A stretch of 64,000 nt of DNA from Subtercola lobariae. GTDB lineage: Bacteria; Actinomycetota; Actinomycetes; Actinomycetales; Microbacteriaceae. The notes under the pieces were generated by a model, which worked only from the letters and a program-made list of their open reading frames with translations, was not told the DNA's origin and ran no database searches. The DNA lies in assembly GCF_014640255.1 (NCBI RefSeq), contig NZ_BMGP01000001.1, positions 833,013-897,012 of the forward strand, written 5' to 3'. Of the stretch, positions 50,819 through 58,980 are shown in pieces. Numbering within the stretch: position 1 is the first letter of the stretch; the number at the start of each line of letters is the position of its first letter. A program made the position numbers and the translations under genes.

Positions 50819-52084
50819 TCAGCCGAGCGACTCGAAGGTGCGTGCGGCGACCCCGAACGAAATGGTCATGCCGACGCCAGACGTAATCGATACCGCGGTG
50901 ACGTTCGGCGCGACCTCGGTGACCACGTACGGCTGCCGTGCGCTCGACGCGTAGATTCCCTGCCAGCGTTCGACGACACGCACCTCCGGCACGCCGAGCA
51001 CGTCGCCGATGTGCCGAAGCAGAACCTCGGTTGTCTGCTCAGCCATGAACGGCGCGGCGGTCGGGCCGTACGCGTGGCTGTCGCCGACGATGATGGTGCC
51101 GTCGGGCCGCTGGGTGAACATGACGTTCGCGCCGATGTCGACGAGCTCCGGATGCCCGGCCAACGCCGCAGCTCGCAGCGCGCCCGCGGCATCCGTGCTC
51201 GCGAAGGCGGGGTAACGGAGCATCGACGTTCCGGTGAGCACCGCAGGAGCGATACGTCTGCCGCCTGGCGCCTCGATGCGCGCCATCTGCAGCACGCATC
51301 GCTCGACGCCGAACGCCTCGGCCACCTCGGGGAAGAGGTAGTCGAGGTCGTGACCCACGCACACAATCGTTCGAGCGGCTCGAATGACGCCGCGAGAGGT
51401 GCGCTGCAGCTCGCCGCCCTCGGTTGCGCCGGTCGCGGCGGCGCTCGCTGCCGCTCCGCTACTCGTCGCCGCACCTTCGGTCGTGGCCGCCACGTTCGAT
51501 AGCGCCGCGCTTTCGCCACCGAAATACGCCGTTCGCCACACGAACGTCACGCCGGGCTGTACCGCGAGCCACCCCGCCAGCGCGGCGACGGCCTGCCGCG
51601 GATCGACCCGCAGATCATCCCGCAGCACCGCCCCACCCAGAATCGGCGCAGTGTCACCGGTCGACTCGCCGTTCACGCCCAGAAGATTCACGTCGAGCAG
51701 ATCGAGGGCTTCGGATGCCCGTACCAACCGCACCTCGCCCGCCTCTCGGCTCGCCGACAGCTCGTCGAGCACCGCGAGCTCTTCCGCACTTCGCGCCACC
51801 GCGAGAGCGCCCGATTGCACCGCGAAGAACCCCGCCTCGCCGCTGAAGTACAGCCACCGCTCGCGCGCCACGTGCGCCAACTCGAGCAACTCGCCCGTCT
51901 GCGCCGTGATGCAGCAGTGCCCGAAATTGCGCACCGAAGCCCCCACGGCGTGGCTGTCGCGGTCGATCACCACCACGCTGAGCCCGCGCCGGTGAGCCTC
52001 GGCGGCGTGCGCCAGGCCTACGATTCCTGCTCCGACAATAAGAACATCGCACTCGGCGATCACAGAAACATCAGTCACGATCAC
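50819..52084 (-). CDS. FAD-dependent amine oxidase, TIGR03364-like
   Basis: 421 aa, DAO-superfamily oxidoreductase. FAD motif CDVLIVGAGIVGLAHAAEAHRRGLSVVVIDRD, then VGASVRNFGHCCITAQTGE, and ISSGVGM-like SITSGVGMTISFG near the end. This branch is found with phosphonatase-like hydrolases and is thought to oxidise an aminophosphonate. A 40-residue Ala/Thr/Ser/Glu insertion lies around residues 195-235. GTG start at 52084 chosen; GTG 52063 (VIAECDVL) is possible. Divergent from the phosphonatase-like gene. Confidence 0.85.
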   Translation of the reverse strand: MIVTDVSVIAECDVLIVGAGIVGLAHAAEAHRRGLSVVVIDRDSHAVGASVRNFGHCCITAQTGELLELAHVARERWLYFSGEAGFFAVQSGALAVARSAEELAVLDELSASREAGEVRLVRASEALDLLDVNLLGVNGESTGDTAPILGGAVLRDDLRVDPRQAVAALAGWLAVQPGVTFVWRTAYFGGESAALSNVAATTEGAATSSGAAASAAATGATEGGELQRTSRGVIRAARTIVCVGHDLDYLFPEVAEAFGVERCVLQMARIEAPGGRRIAPAVLTGTSMLRYPAFASTDAAGALRAAALAGHPELVDIGANVMFTQRPDGTIIVGDSHAYGPTAAPFMAEQTTEVLLRHIGDVLGVPEVRVVERWQGIYASSARQPYVVTEVAPNVTAVSITSGVGMTISFGVAARTFESLG

Positions 52085-52121
52085 CGAGCGTGCGGGGGTG
52101 CGCCAGGTAAGTCAAGGCGAT

Positions 52122-52133
52122 GTGGCAGGCCAC
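52122..52133. promoter_or_regulatory. GTGGC-AG-GCCAC palindrome in divergent promoter
   Basis: A 12-bp inverted repeat in the 149-bp gap between the FAD oxidase and the phosphonatase-like gene. Candidate shared operator; weak evidence. Confidence 0.3.
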
Positions 52134-52233
52134 GGGCATTCCGCCACACAGCATTCACACCCCGTTCAACTCACCCTGCTGCAATGGCCACACGCCGGCA
52201 GTCGGGCCGGCGGCGAAGAAAGGCTCCTGCATT

Positions 52234-52932
52234 GTGATTGAACTCGTCGCTTTCGACATGGCCGGAACCACCATCGACGACCACGGGCTGGTTTACGTGG
52301 CGCTCGCCGATTCGGTTACCGAAACAGGCGCGACCGTGGCCGACGACGACCTTCAGCAGTGGATGGGCACCGACAAGGTAACCGCCATCATCGCCTTGTT
52401 GCGTCTGGGCGGGGTGCACCCCGATGACGCTCTCGTGGTGCACACGTTCGCTCGTTTCAAGCTGCTTCTCGCCGAAGCGTACGAACGGCATGCTCCGGTG
52501 GCGTTGCCGGGCGTCGAGGAGGCCTTTCGTGAGCTGGCTTCGCGCGGAGTGTTCATCGCTCTGACGACCGGGTTCTCCGACGAGGTTGCGGGGCCTCTGC
52601 TCGATTCGCTCGGCTGGAGCGTCGGCGCTGGCCCCGCGCATCTGCTCGATGCCGTGGTGACCACCTCAGACGTGGTGCTCGGGCGGCCGGCTCCGTACCT
52701 GATCCATCACGCCATGGAGAAAACGGGGGTGACGGATGTTTCGGCGGTACTCGCGGTCGGCGATACCGCCGTCGATCTGCTCGCCGCGCACAATGCGGGG
52801 GTCGCGGGCATCGGTGTGCTCAGCGGGGGGCTGACGAGGTCGCAACTGAGCGTGCATCCACACGCCTACATTCTCGACAGTGCCGCCGAACTACTGAGCT
52901 TGCCCGAGCTGGCCGGCCGGGTTATGGCCTAG
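52234..52932 (+). CDS. Phosphonatase-like HAD hydrolase (PhnX-like)
   Basis: 232 aa. HAD nucleophile motif LVAFDMAGTTIDD, exactly the phosphonatase-type DxAGT, and a Lys in WMGTDKVTAIIALL at the place of the Schiff-base Lys of PhnX. Acid motif VGDTAVDLLAAHNAG. It resembles TIGR03351 proteins, proposed to cleave a phosphonoacetaldehyde relative. Partner of the TIGR03364-like oxidase. GTG 52234 with AAAGG upstream is chosen. Confidence 0.87.
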   Translation: MIELVAFDMAGTTIDDHGLVYVALADSVTETGATVADDDLQQWMGTDKVTAIIALLRLGGVHPDDALVVHTFARFKLLLAEAYERHAPVALPGVEEAFRELASRGVFIALTTGFSDEVAGPLLDSLGWSVGAGPAHLLDAVVTTSDVVLGRPAPYLIHHAMEKTGVTDVSAVLAVGDTAVDLLAAHNAGVAGIGVLSGGLTRSQLSVHPHAYILDSAAELLSLPELAGRVMA

Positions 52933-52969
52933 CGCCGCGAGCAAGGCGGCGCGAGTTGCCGCCACGAAT

Positions 52970-53074
52970 CGACGTGCGGCGAGTCGACGTGCAGCGAATC
53001 GACGTGCAGCGAGTCGACGGGCAGCGAGTCGACGGGCAGCGAGTCGACGGGCAGCGAGTCGGCGTTCAGTGACG
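52970..53074. repeat. 15-bp tandem repeat (7 copies)
   Basis: Seven 15-bp units starting CGACG, consensus CGACGGGCAGCGAGT, between convergent genes, ending just before the DUF1275 stop codon. Three consecutive units (53015, 53030, 53045) are identical, so it is recent. Confidence 0.85.
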
Positions 53075-53794
53075 TCAGGCCACCGGCGCAGGCTCGTCAG
53101 CGGTGACCTCGCGGCGCGGGGTTGATGTGCCGACGTGCCCGAGTATCGCAACGGCGACCGTGATGAGTGCGGTCAGCGACACGCCCCAGCCGAGGCCGAG
53201 GCGCAGCAGTAGTGCGCCGACGCCGGCGCCGACTGCGATGAGTACGATGGCGGCGCCGCGCCGAAACCAGGGTTGGCCTTTGCCGCCGGCGAGACGTGAG
53301 TCGGCCGCGAACCCGGTGATGGTGGAGGTGACGACAACGGTGGTGACGTCTTTCACGCCGAGGTGGCGGGCGGTGCCGGCTTGCATGCCCATGCCGATGG
53401 CCAAGAACATCGTGACGATGTATTCCTGCGGCTGTGGGGGTGTGGCGCCGTAGATGATGAGGGTCACGGCGAGGGCGACCATGATCACGGCGACTGCGGT
53501 CAGTAGGCCGGTGCTTCTGACGGTCCAGCCGTCCTTGACTGGGCGGAGTACTCGGCCGGCGATGACGGCGCCGAGCATGAAGCTGAGCAGGGCGATGATC
53601 GGGCCGACGATGGGCAGACCGTCGGCGCCGGCCAGTGCCATGCCGAGGATGACGACGTTCCCGGTCATGTTGCCGGTGAAGACACGGTCAAGGCCGAGGT
53701 ATCCGACGGCGTCGACGACACCGGTGGAGAAGGTCAGAGCGAGCATCAGCCCGAGGTGCAGGTTATCGGGATTACTGCGGAGTCGTCGAAGCAC
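53075..53794 (-). CDS. DUF1275 (YoaK) family membrane protein
   Basis: 239 aa. Six or seven hydrophobic helices. LTFSTGVVDAVGYLGLDRVFTGNMTGNVVILGMAL is the family signature, and the C-terminal half has GMGMQAGTARHLGVKDVTTVVVTSTITGFAADS. Function unknown; proposed transporter. The GTG start at 53794 has AAGGA 9 nt upstream. Divergent from the formamidase-like gene. Confidence 0.87.
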   Translation of the reverse strand: MLRRLRSNPDNLHLGLMLALTFSTGVVDAVGYLGLDRVFTGNMTGNVVILGMALAGADGLPIVGPIIALLSFMLGAVIAGRVLRPVKDGWTVRSTGLLTAVAVIMVALAVTLIIYGATPPQPQEYIVTMFLAIGMGMQAGTARHLGVKDVTTVVVTSTITGFAADSRLAGGKGQPWFRRGAAIVLIAVGAGVGALLLRLGLGWGVSLTALITVAVAILGHVGTSTPRREVTADEPAPVA

Positions 53795-53922
53795 GAGTCG
53801 GGTCCTTGTCTGGGAGGGTGCGAGGCGGGTGCGGGGTCTGAGGCCGGGAGCGCGCAAGCCCGTTCGGCCGACGCGGTACTCTCGAATCGTCGACGACCGG
53901 TAGAACAGAAGGCAGATCTGAC

Positions 53923-55005
53923 ATGATCCTCGATCCACTCCAGCCCGGCAGCGGAACGATCCGCTCACAACACTATCTGCCCGCAACAGGCCGAAATGTT
54001 CTCTGGGGCCGGCTGCCGTGCGCTGCAGACGCGGCGGTGCTTGAGGTCGATTCGGGAGCCGAGGTCACCATCGACACCCTCAGCCACGAAGGCATTCTCG
54101 AAGACCAAGGCCGCGACCCGCGCCGGTTCTTCGGCAGCCACGGCGTCGACGGTGACGGCGTGCTCGACGACGCCATCGCCATCGCCGCCTCGGATTACCC
54201 GCGCGACCGGGCCTCTGACGGACCGCACGTCGTCACCGGGCCCATCCGAATTCGCGGAGCCAAACCCGGCGATCTGCTCAAGATGACGCTCATCGAAGCC
54301 CTGCCTCGCGTGCCCTACGGCGTCATCTCGAACAGGCACGGCCGAGGCGCCCTGCCCGGCGAGTTCCCCGTCGGCATCGAAACGGTCAGCGCGTTCGCGG
54401 CCGTCGACGAAGACGCTGACGGTCGACGCGTAGGCACCCTCCCGCTCGTCGCCGCCGGCCCGCGTTCGGTGCGCTTTCCGCTCAACCCGTTCCTCGGCAT
54501 CATGGGCGTCGCGGTTTCTGGTGACACTCGCCCGCACTCGGTTCCGCCCGGCCCGCACGGCGGCAACATCGACATCAACCTGCTCACCGCCGGAAACTCC
54601 CTCTACCTACCCGTTCAGGTCGAGGGTGCCCTCGCGTACGTCGGTGACCCGCACTTCGCCCAGGGCGACGGCGAAGTCGCGCTCACCGCCATGGAGGCCT
54701 CGCTTCGAGTCACAGTCCGCTTCGATGTACTCAGCCAGACGGATGCCCTGCAGCAGTTCGGCCAGCTCGTCGGCCCCCTCGCCGAGACCTCTGAGTTTCT
54801 CGTGCCAACAGGTATGAGCACCGACCTCGACGAGGCCGTACAGCACTGTGTTCGTGCCGCCATCGCCCTCCTCGGCGCCCGTTACGGTATGGACTCGCAC
54901 CTGGCCTACGCCTACCTCAGCGCGGCCACCGACTTTAACATCTCCCAAGTGGTCGACATCGTGAAGGGCGTGCACGCCCGAATCCGCGTAGCCGACTTCA
55001 CCTAA
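53923..55005 (+). CDS. Acetamidase/formamidase family protein
   Basis: 360 aa. FmdA/AmdA type amidohydrolase releasing ammonia from formamide or acetamide. LEVDSGAEVTIDTLSHEG, HVVTGPIRIRGAKPGDLLKMTLI, GPHGGNIDINLLTAGNSLYLPVQVEGALAYVGDPHFAQGDGEV and AAIALLGARYGMDSHLAYAYLSAATDFNISQVVDIVKGVHARI are family segments. Ribosome binding site is AGAAGGCAG. The next gene in the same direction is purine catabolism, so nitrogen recovery is the likely context. Confidence 0.9.
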   Translation: MILDPLQPGSGTIRSQHYLPATGRNVLWGRLPCAADAAVLEVDSGAEVTIDTLSHEGILEDQGRDPRRFFGSHGVDGDGVLDDAIAIAASDYPRDRASDGPHVVTGPIRIRGAKPGDLLKMTLIEALPRVPYGVISNRHGRGALPGEFPVGIETVSAFAAVDEDADGRRVGTLPLVAAGPRSVRFPLNPFLGIMGVAVSGDTRPHSVPPGPHGGNIDINLLTAGNSLYLPVQVEGALAYVGDPHFAQGDGEVALTAMEASLRVTVRFDVLSQTDALQQFGQLVGPLAETSEFLVPTGMSTDLDEAVQHCVRAAIALLGARYGMDSHLAYAYLSAATDFNISQVVDIVKGVHARIRVADFT

Positions 55006-55050
55006 CGCCCGCCGCCGCGCACCCGTCCGCGCGTGGTGGGTCCGCGCGTG

Positions 55051-55112
55051 GTGAGCCCGATACGCCGAATTGAGCCCGGTCTAGCGGCCTCAAAACGTCG
55101 TAACGGGCCCAC
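55051..55112. repeat. 62-bp palindromic repeat, copy C
   Basis: Starts GTGAGCCCG and ends CGGGCCCAC, same 62-bp length as copies A and B. Its reverse complement matches copy A at about 51 of 62 bases. Lies 45 bp after the formamidase-like stop and just before the promoter of the pucG gene. Confidence 0.8.
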
Positions 55113-55132
55113 AAGGGGGAGACGTCTTGCGT

Positions 55133-55181
55133 AACACGTGTGAAACACTTGTTGCATAGGCTGATTGTCTGAAACACTTGT
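55133..55181. promoter_or_regulatory. Three AACAC(G/T)TGT sites, candidate operator
   Basis: AACACGTGT (55133), AACACTTGT (55144) and AACACTTGT (55173), same orientation, with 11- and 29-bp spacing, upstream of the pucG-allantoate amidohydrolase-RpiR operon. The RpiR regulator encoded as the third gene is the obvious candidate binder. Confidence 0.5.
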
Positions 55182-55258
55182 ATCAGAGCATCCGGGAGCC
55201 GCCCGCGCCCGACCGCGACGGTTCAGCGCCGGCGCTACCGCCAACAAGGAGAACCCTC

Positions 55259-56521
55259 ATCGCCAGCCAGCCCATCAATCCGCCCGCCCGTCTGCTCATG
55301 GGCCCGGGCCCGATCAACGCCGACCCGCGCGTACTGCGTGCAATGTCGGCACAGCTCGTGGGCCAGTACGACCCGGCGATGACGGCCTACATGAACGAAA
55401 CCATGGGGCTGTACCGCGAGGTGTTCCAGACCGAGAACGAGCAGACTCTGCTCATCGACGGCACCTCGCGCGCCGGCATCGAGGCGGCACTCGTCAGCAT
55501 GATCGAGCCCGGCGACCGGGTACTCGTGCCCGTCTTCGGCCGCTTCGGGCATCTTCTGCGTGAGATCGCCGAGCGCTGCGGCGCCGAGGTGCACGTCATC
55601 GAGGCCGAGTGGGGCACCGTCTTCACGCCCGAGCAGATCGAGCGGGCGATCATCGAGACGCAGCCCAAGATTCTCGCCGTTGTGCACGGCGACACCTCTA
55701 CCACCATGGCTCAGCCGCTCGACGAACTCGGCGCCATCTGCCGCGCCCACGACGTCATCTTCTATACCGACGTCACCGCGTCGCTCGGCGGTAACACGTT
55801 CGAGACCGACGCCTGGGGCCTCGACGCCGTGACCGCCGGCCTGCAGAAATGCCTCGGCGGCCCGTCGGGTTCGGCCCCGGCCACGTTCTCGGCGAGGGCC
55901 GTCGAACTGATTGATTCACGCAAAAGCATCGAGGCGGGCATCCGTTCGGCAGGCGATGAGGTATCTGCGACACCCATTCGCTCGAACTACTTCGACCTGT
56001 CGATGATCTTCGACTACTGGGGCCCCAAACGCCTCAATCACCACACCGAAGCCACCACCATGCTCTACGGGGCCCGCGAATGCGCGCGCCTGCTCGTCGA
56101 CGAGGGCATCGACAGTGCTGTCGAGCGGCACCGGATGCACGGCGGTGCCATGCTCGAAGGCCTCCGTGGCCTCGGCCTCAGCATCTTCGGCGACACTCGC
56201 TACAAGATGAACAATGTCACTGCGGTCTACATCCCCGACACGGTTTCGGGCGACGCCGTTCGCGGCGAACTGCTCGATGACTTCGGCATCGAGATCGGCA
56301 CCTCGTTCGGCCCGCTGCACGGCAAGGTCTGGCGCATCGGAACGATGGGCTACAACGCCCGTAAAGACACCGTGCTCACCACGCTCGCCGCCCTCGAGCA
56401 GGTCTTGCGTCGTGCAGGGGCCGGGGAATCCATCACGCCCGGCGGGGGAGTAGCCGCTGCCTACGACTTCTACGCCGACCAGTCGGCCGAGGCCGACTTC
56501 GCCGCGAGCGTCGCCTTGTGA
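55259..56521 (+). CDS. pucG: (S)-ureidoglycine--glyoxylate aminotransferase-like
   Basis: 420 aa, fold-type I PLP enzyme. RLLMGPGPINADPRVLRAM, QTLLIDGTSRAGIEAAL, FGRFGHLLREIAERCGAEV, TDVTASLGGN and PLP Lys in TAGLQKCLGGPSG match PucG and the AGT group. Start is odd: AAGGAG at 55246 sits 7 nt before an ATC codon at 55259; the only canonical in-frame starts are TTG 55178 and ATG 55298. The conserved protein begins before ATG 55298. Stop overlaps the next gene in GTGA. Purine (allantoin) degradation. Confidence 0.85.
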   Translation: MASQPINPPARLLMGPGPINADPRVLRAMSAQLVGQYDPAMTAYMNETMGLYREVFQTENEQTLLIDGTSRAGIEAALVSMIEPGDRVLVPVFGRFGHLLREIAERCGAEVHVIEAEWGTVFTPEQIERAIIETQPKILAVVHGDTSTTMAQPLDELGAICRAHDVIFYTDVTASLGGNTFETDAWGLDAVTAGLQKCLGGPSGSAPATFSARAVELIDSRKSIEAGIRSAGDEVSATPIRSNYFDLSMIFDYWGPKRLNHHTEATTMLYGARECARLLVDEGIDSAVERHRMHGGAMLEGLRGLGLSIFGDTRYKMNNVTAVYIPDTVSGDAVRGELLDDFGIEIGTSFGPLHGKVWRIGTMGYNARKDTVLTTLAALEQVLRRAGAGESITPGGGVAAAYDFYADQSAEADFAASVAL

Positions 56522-57933
56522 CCGACCCCATCTCCCCGTCGCCCGCATCCCCCGCGACTGCCGACAGAGCCCCCCTCGAGCTCCCTGCCGCGTTCGGCCA
56601 CGCGGCTGCCCCGACCACACCGGGCCGCCTGGCCGCGCCGGTCACCGCCCTACCACCCGAGGTCACCGCTCGCACTAGCGCGCTCTCCTTACTCGCCCGT
56701 TGCGACGAGCTCGCCGCCTACAGCACCCTGCCGAACGGACTCATCCGCCGCGTCTACCTCACCAACGAGCACCGCGCCGTCAACGCGCTCGCCGCCACCT
56801 GGATGCGCGAAGCCGGCATGACCACCTGGCAAGACGCGGCGGGCAATCAGTGCGGCCGCCTCGAAGGCGCCGTTCCCGGCCTCCCCGCCCTTGTGCTCGG
56901 CTCGCATCTCGACACCGTGCCCTCGGCCGGTCGTTACGACGGAATTCTGGGCGTACTGACTGCCATCGCAGTGGTCGACCGCATCCACGCCGCCGGCATT
57001 CCGCTGCCCTTTGCCCTCGAAGTGGTCGCCTTCGGAGACGAAGAAGGCACCCGCTTCGGCCGCGCTCTTCTCGGCAGCCGCGCCCTGGCCGGAACGTTCG
57101 ACCCCGACTGGCTCGACCTCACTGACGAAAACGGCGTCACCCTGCGCGACGCGTACACAACCTTCGGCCTTGACCCCCAGCATCTTGCAGCCGCCGCCCG
57201 CGCCCCCGAATCACTCGTCGGCTACCTCGAAGCACACATCGAGCAGGGCCCCTATCTCGAAGAGGCAGATCGCCCCCTCGGCATCGTCTCCACCATCGCA
57301 GGCGCTCGCCGTTTCGCCATCACCGTCAACGGCCACGCGGGCCACTCCGGCACCCCCTTCGACCGGCGAAAGGATGCACTGGCCGGCGCCAGCGAAATCA
57401 TCACCATGATCGAATCCACCGCCCGCGCGGCCGGTCTCATCGCCACCGTCGGCCACCTGGAGGTGTTCCCCAATGCCGTCAACGTCATTCCGGGCCGCGT
57501 CGAGTTCAGTCTCGACCTGCGCGCCGAATTCGACGAACAACGCGACCGCGTCTGGAACGACATCACGTCAGCCATCACCGCCATCTGCGAAGCTCGCGGT
57601 CTCACCTTTGCCGTTCGGCAAACCCACAACGCACCCGCCGTCGCCTGCAGCCCTCGACTTCGCGGCGCCATCTCGGCCGGCATCACGGCGACAGCGGGCG
57701 ACCCCGACCCTATGCTCCTGCTCAGTCGTGCCGGTCACGACGGCATGGCCGTGGCAGACGTCACCGACATCGCGATGCTCTTCATCCGTTGTCGTGGCGG
57801 CGTGAGCCACCACCCCGACGAGCATGTAGAGGCACCCGACGTCTCCGCTGCGACCGATGCCTTCGAGCTCGCCGTTCTCTCCCTGGCCGCAGCCACCCCG
57901 CTGCCGACCGCGCCCGACTCCGAGCTCCGATGA
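56518..57933 (+). CDS. Allantoate amidohydrolase (M20 family)
   Basis: 471 aa. Zn/Mn-dependent hydrolysis of allantoate to ureidoglycine or carbamoyl products. Metal residues: LGSHLDTVPSAGRYDG, VAFGDEEGTRFG, EAHIEQGPYLEE and GVSHHPDEHV at the end. The first 60 residues are low-complexity Pro/Ala. GTG start overlaps pucG. RpiR starts in its stop codon. Could also act on N-carbamoyl amino acids, but the pucG partner favours allantoate. Confidence 0.88.
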   Translation: MTDPISPSPASPATADRAPLELPAAFGHAAAPTTPGRLAAPVTALPPEVTARTSALSLLARCDELAAYSTLPNGLIRRVYLTNEHRAVNALAATWMREAGMTTWQDAAGNQCGRLEGAVPGLPALVLGSHLDTVPSAGRYDGILGVLTAIAVVDRIHAAGIPLPFALEVVAFGDEEGTRFGRALLGSRALAGTFDPDWLDLTDENGVTLRDAYTTFGLDPQHLAAAARAPESLVGYLEAHIEQGPYLEEADRPLGIVSTIAGARRFAITVNGHAGHSGTPFDRRKDALAGASEIITMIESTARAAGLIATVGHLEVFPNAVNVIPGRVEFSLDLRAEFDEQRDRVWNDITSAITAICEARGLTFAVRQTHNAPAVACSPRLRGAISAGITATAGDPDPMLLLSRAGHDGMAVADVTDIAMLFIRCRGGVSHHPDEHVEAPDVSAATDAFELAVLSLAAATPLPTAPDSELR

Positions 57934-58943
57934 ACCCGCGGGGCGCCAGCAGCGACGCCACGGCCATGCCCGGTGCCGCCGCTAGCAGCGCCGCCCTCGC
58001 CACATCAGATGCGCCCGCCACACCAGACGCGCCGGCCACCTCAGACGCCCTCGCCATACCCGGCGACGCCGCCAGCACAGGTGCCCCCGCTACACCAACG
58101 GCCCGCGCCGAACCCATCGCCCAGCGCATCGACGACTCCTACGCCGACCTCACCCCGCAAGAGCAGCGCGCCGCCGACTTCATCCTCGACCACCTCGCCG
58201 ATCTCGCCGTCTACAACGCCTCCGAACTAGCCCGCCTCAGCGGAGTCTCCAAGGCGACCGTCAGTCGCCTCTTCCGCAGCCTCGGCTTCACCGACGCCCA
58301 AGAGGTGCGCGACCACGCCCGAGCGCTCCGCAGTCAGGGCGTTCCCCTCGGCGGAGTCACCCTCGGCCCCGCTGGCCGCGCCGATGCCGGCAGCACTCAT
58401 CTCGATCACGAACTCGCGAACATCCGCCAGGCCTTCATCACCATCGCCGACGGCAGAATCGATGCCGCAGCCACCCTTCTCGCGTCAGCGCGCCGCGTCG
58501 TGGTGATCGGCCTCCGCAACTCGTATCCCGTCGCCCTCCACCTGCGCCAGCAGCTCATTCAGGGCCTCGACGACGTGCGCCTCGCGCCCCAGCCCGCCCA
58601 ATCCATCGGTGAAGAACTCGCCGGGCTCGGCCCGAACGACGCCGTGGTTCTCGTCGGCTTCCGTCGCCGCCCGCGCGGTTTCACCCGGGTAGTGGATGCC
58701 CTGCAGCACCTCGACGTGCCCCTCATTCTCCTGGCCGATTCCTCCGCCGCCCGGTACGCCCCCCACTCGAGAATCTGGCTCGAGTGCCCCGTCGACACCA
58801 TCATGGCCCTCGACAGCTACGCGGCCGCCAACAGCCTCGTCGCAGTACTCGCCAGCGAAACCCTCGCCATAGCCGCTCGCGGTACTCGCACCCGCATCTC
58901 GTCGATCAACCGCCTCTACGGCGACCTCAACGAACTCGAGTAA
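57930..58943 (+). CDS. MurR/RpiR family transcriptional regulator
   Basis: 337 aa. N-terminal 50 residues are Ala/Pro/Thr repeats (ATSDAPATPDAPATSDA). Then an RpiR HTH: NASELARLSGVSKATVSRLFRSLGF, and a C-terminal SIS domain (RRVVVIGLRNSYPVALHLRQQL ... ILLADSSAARYA). SIS domains bind phosphosugars or, in purine-cluster members, other small molecules. ATGA overlap with the upstream gene, third of the operon. Likely controls purine degradation through the AACACTTGT sites. Confidence 0.88.
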   Translation: MNPRGASSDATAMPGAAASSAALATSDAPATPDAPATSDALAIPGDAASTGAPATPTARAEPIAQRIDDSYADLTPQEQRAADFILDHLADLAVYNASELARLSGVSKATVSRLFRSLGFTDAQEVRDHARALRSQGVPLGGVTLGPAGRADAGSTHLDHELANIRQAFITIADGRIDAAATLLASARRVVVIGLRNSYPVALHLRQQLIQGLDDVRLAPQPAQSIGEELAGLGPNDAVVLVGFRRRPRGFTRVVDALQHLDVPLILLADSSAARYAPHSRIWLECPVDTIMALDSYAAANSLVAVLASETLAIAARGTRTRISSINRLYGDLNELE

Positions 58944-58980
58944 TTCGCCCCCATCACCCGCCGATTTCGTCGAATAGCTG

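Noticed and set aside
52970..53074. Coding repeat (RRLAARRLAA on the minus strand)
   Set aside because: It lies beyond the DUF1275 stop codon and has no start; the peptide pattern is only a reading of the 15-bp DNA repeat.
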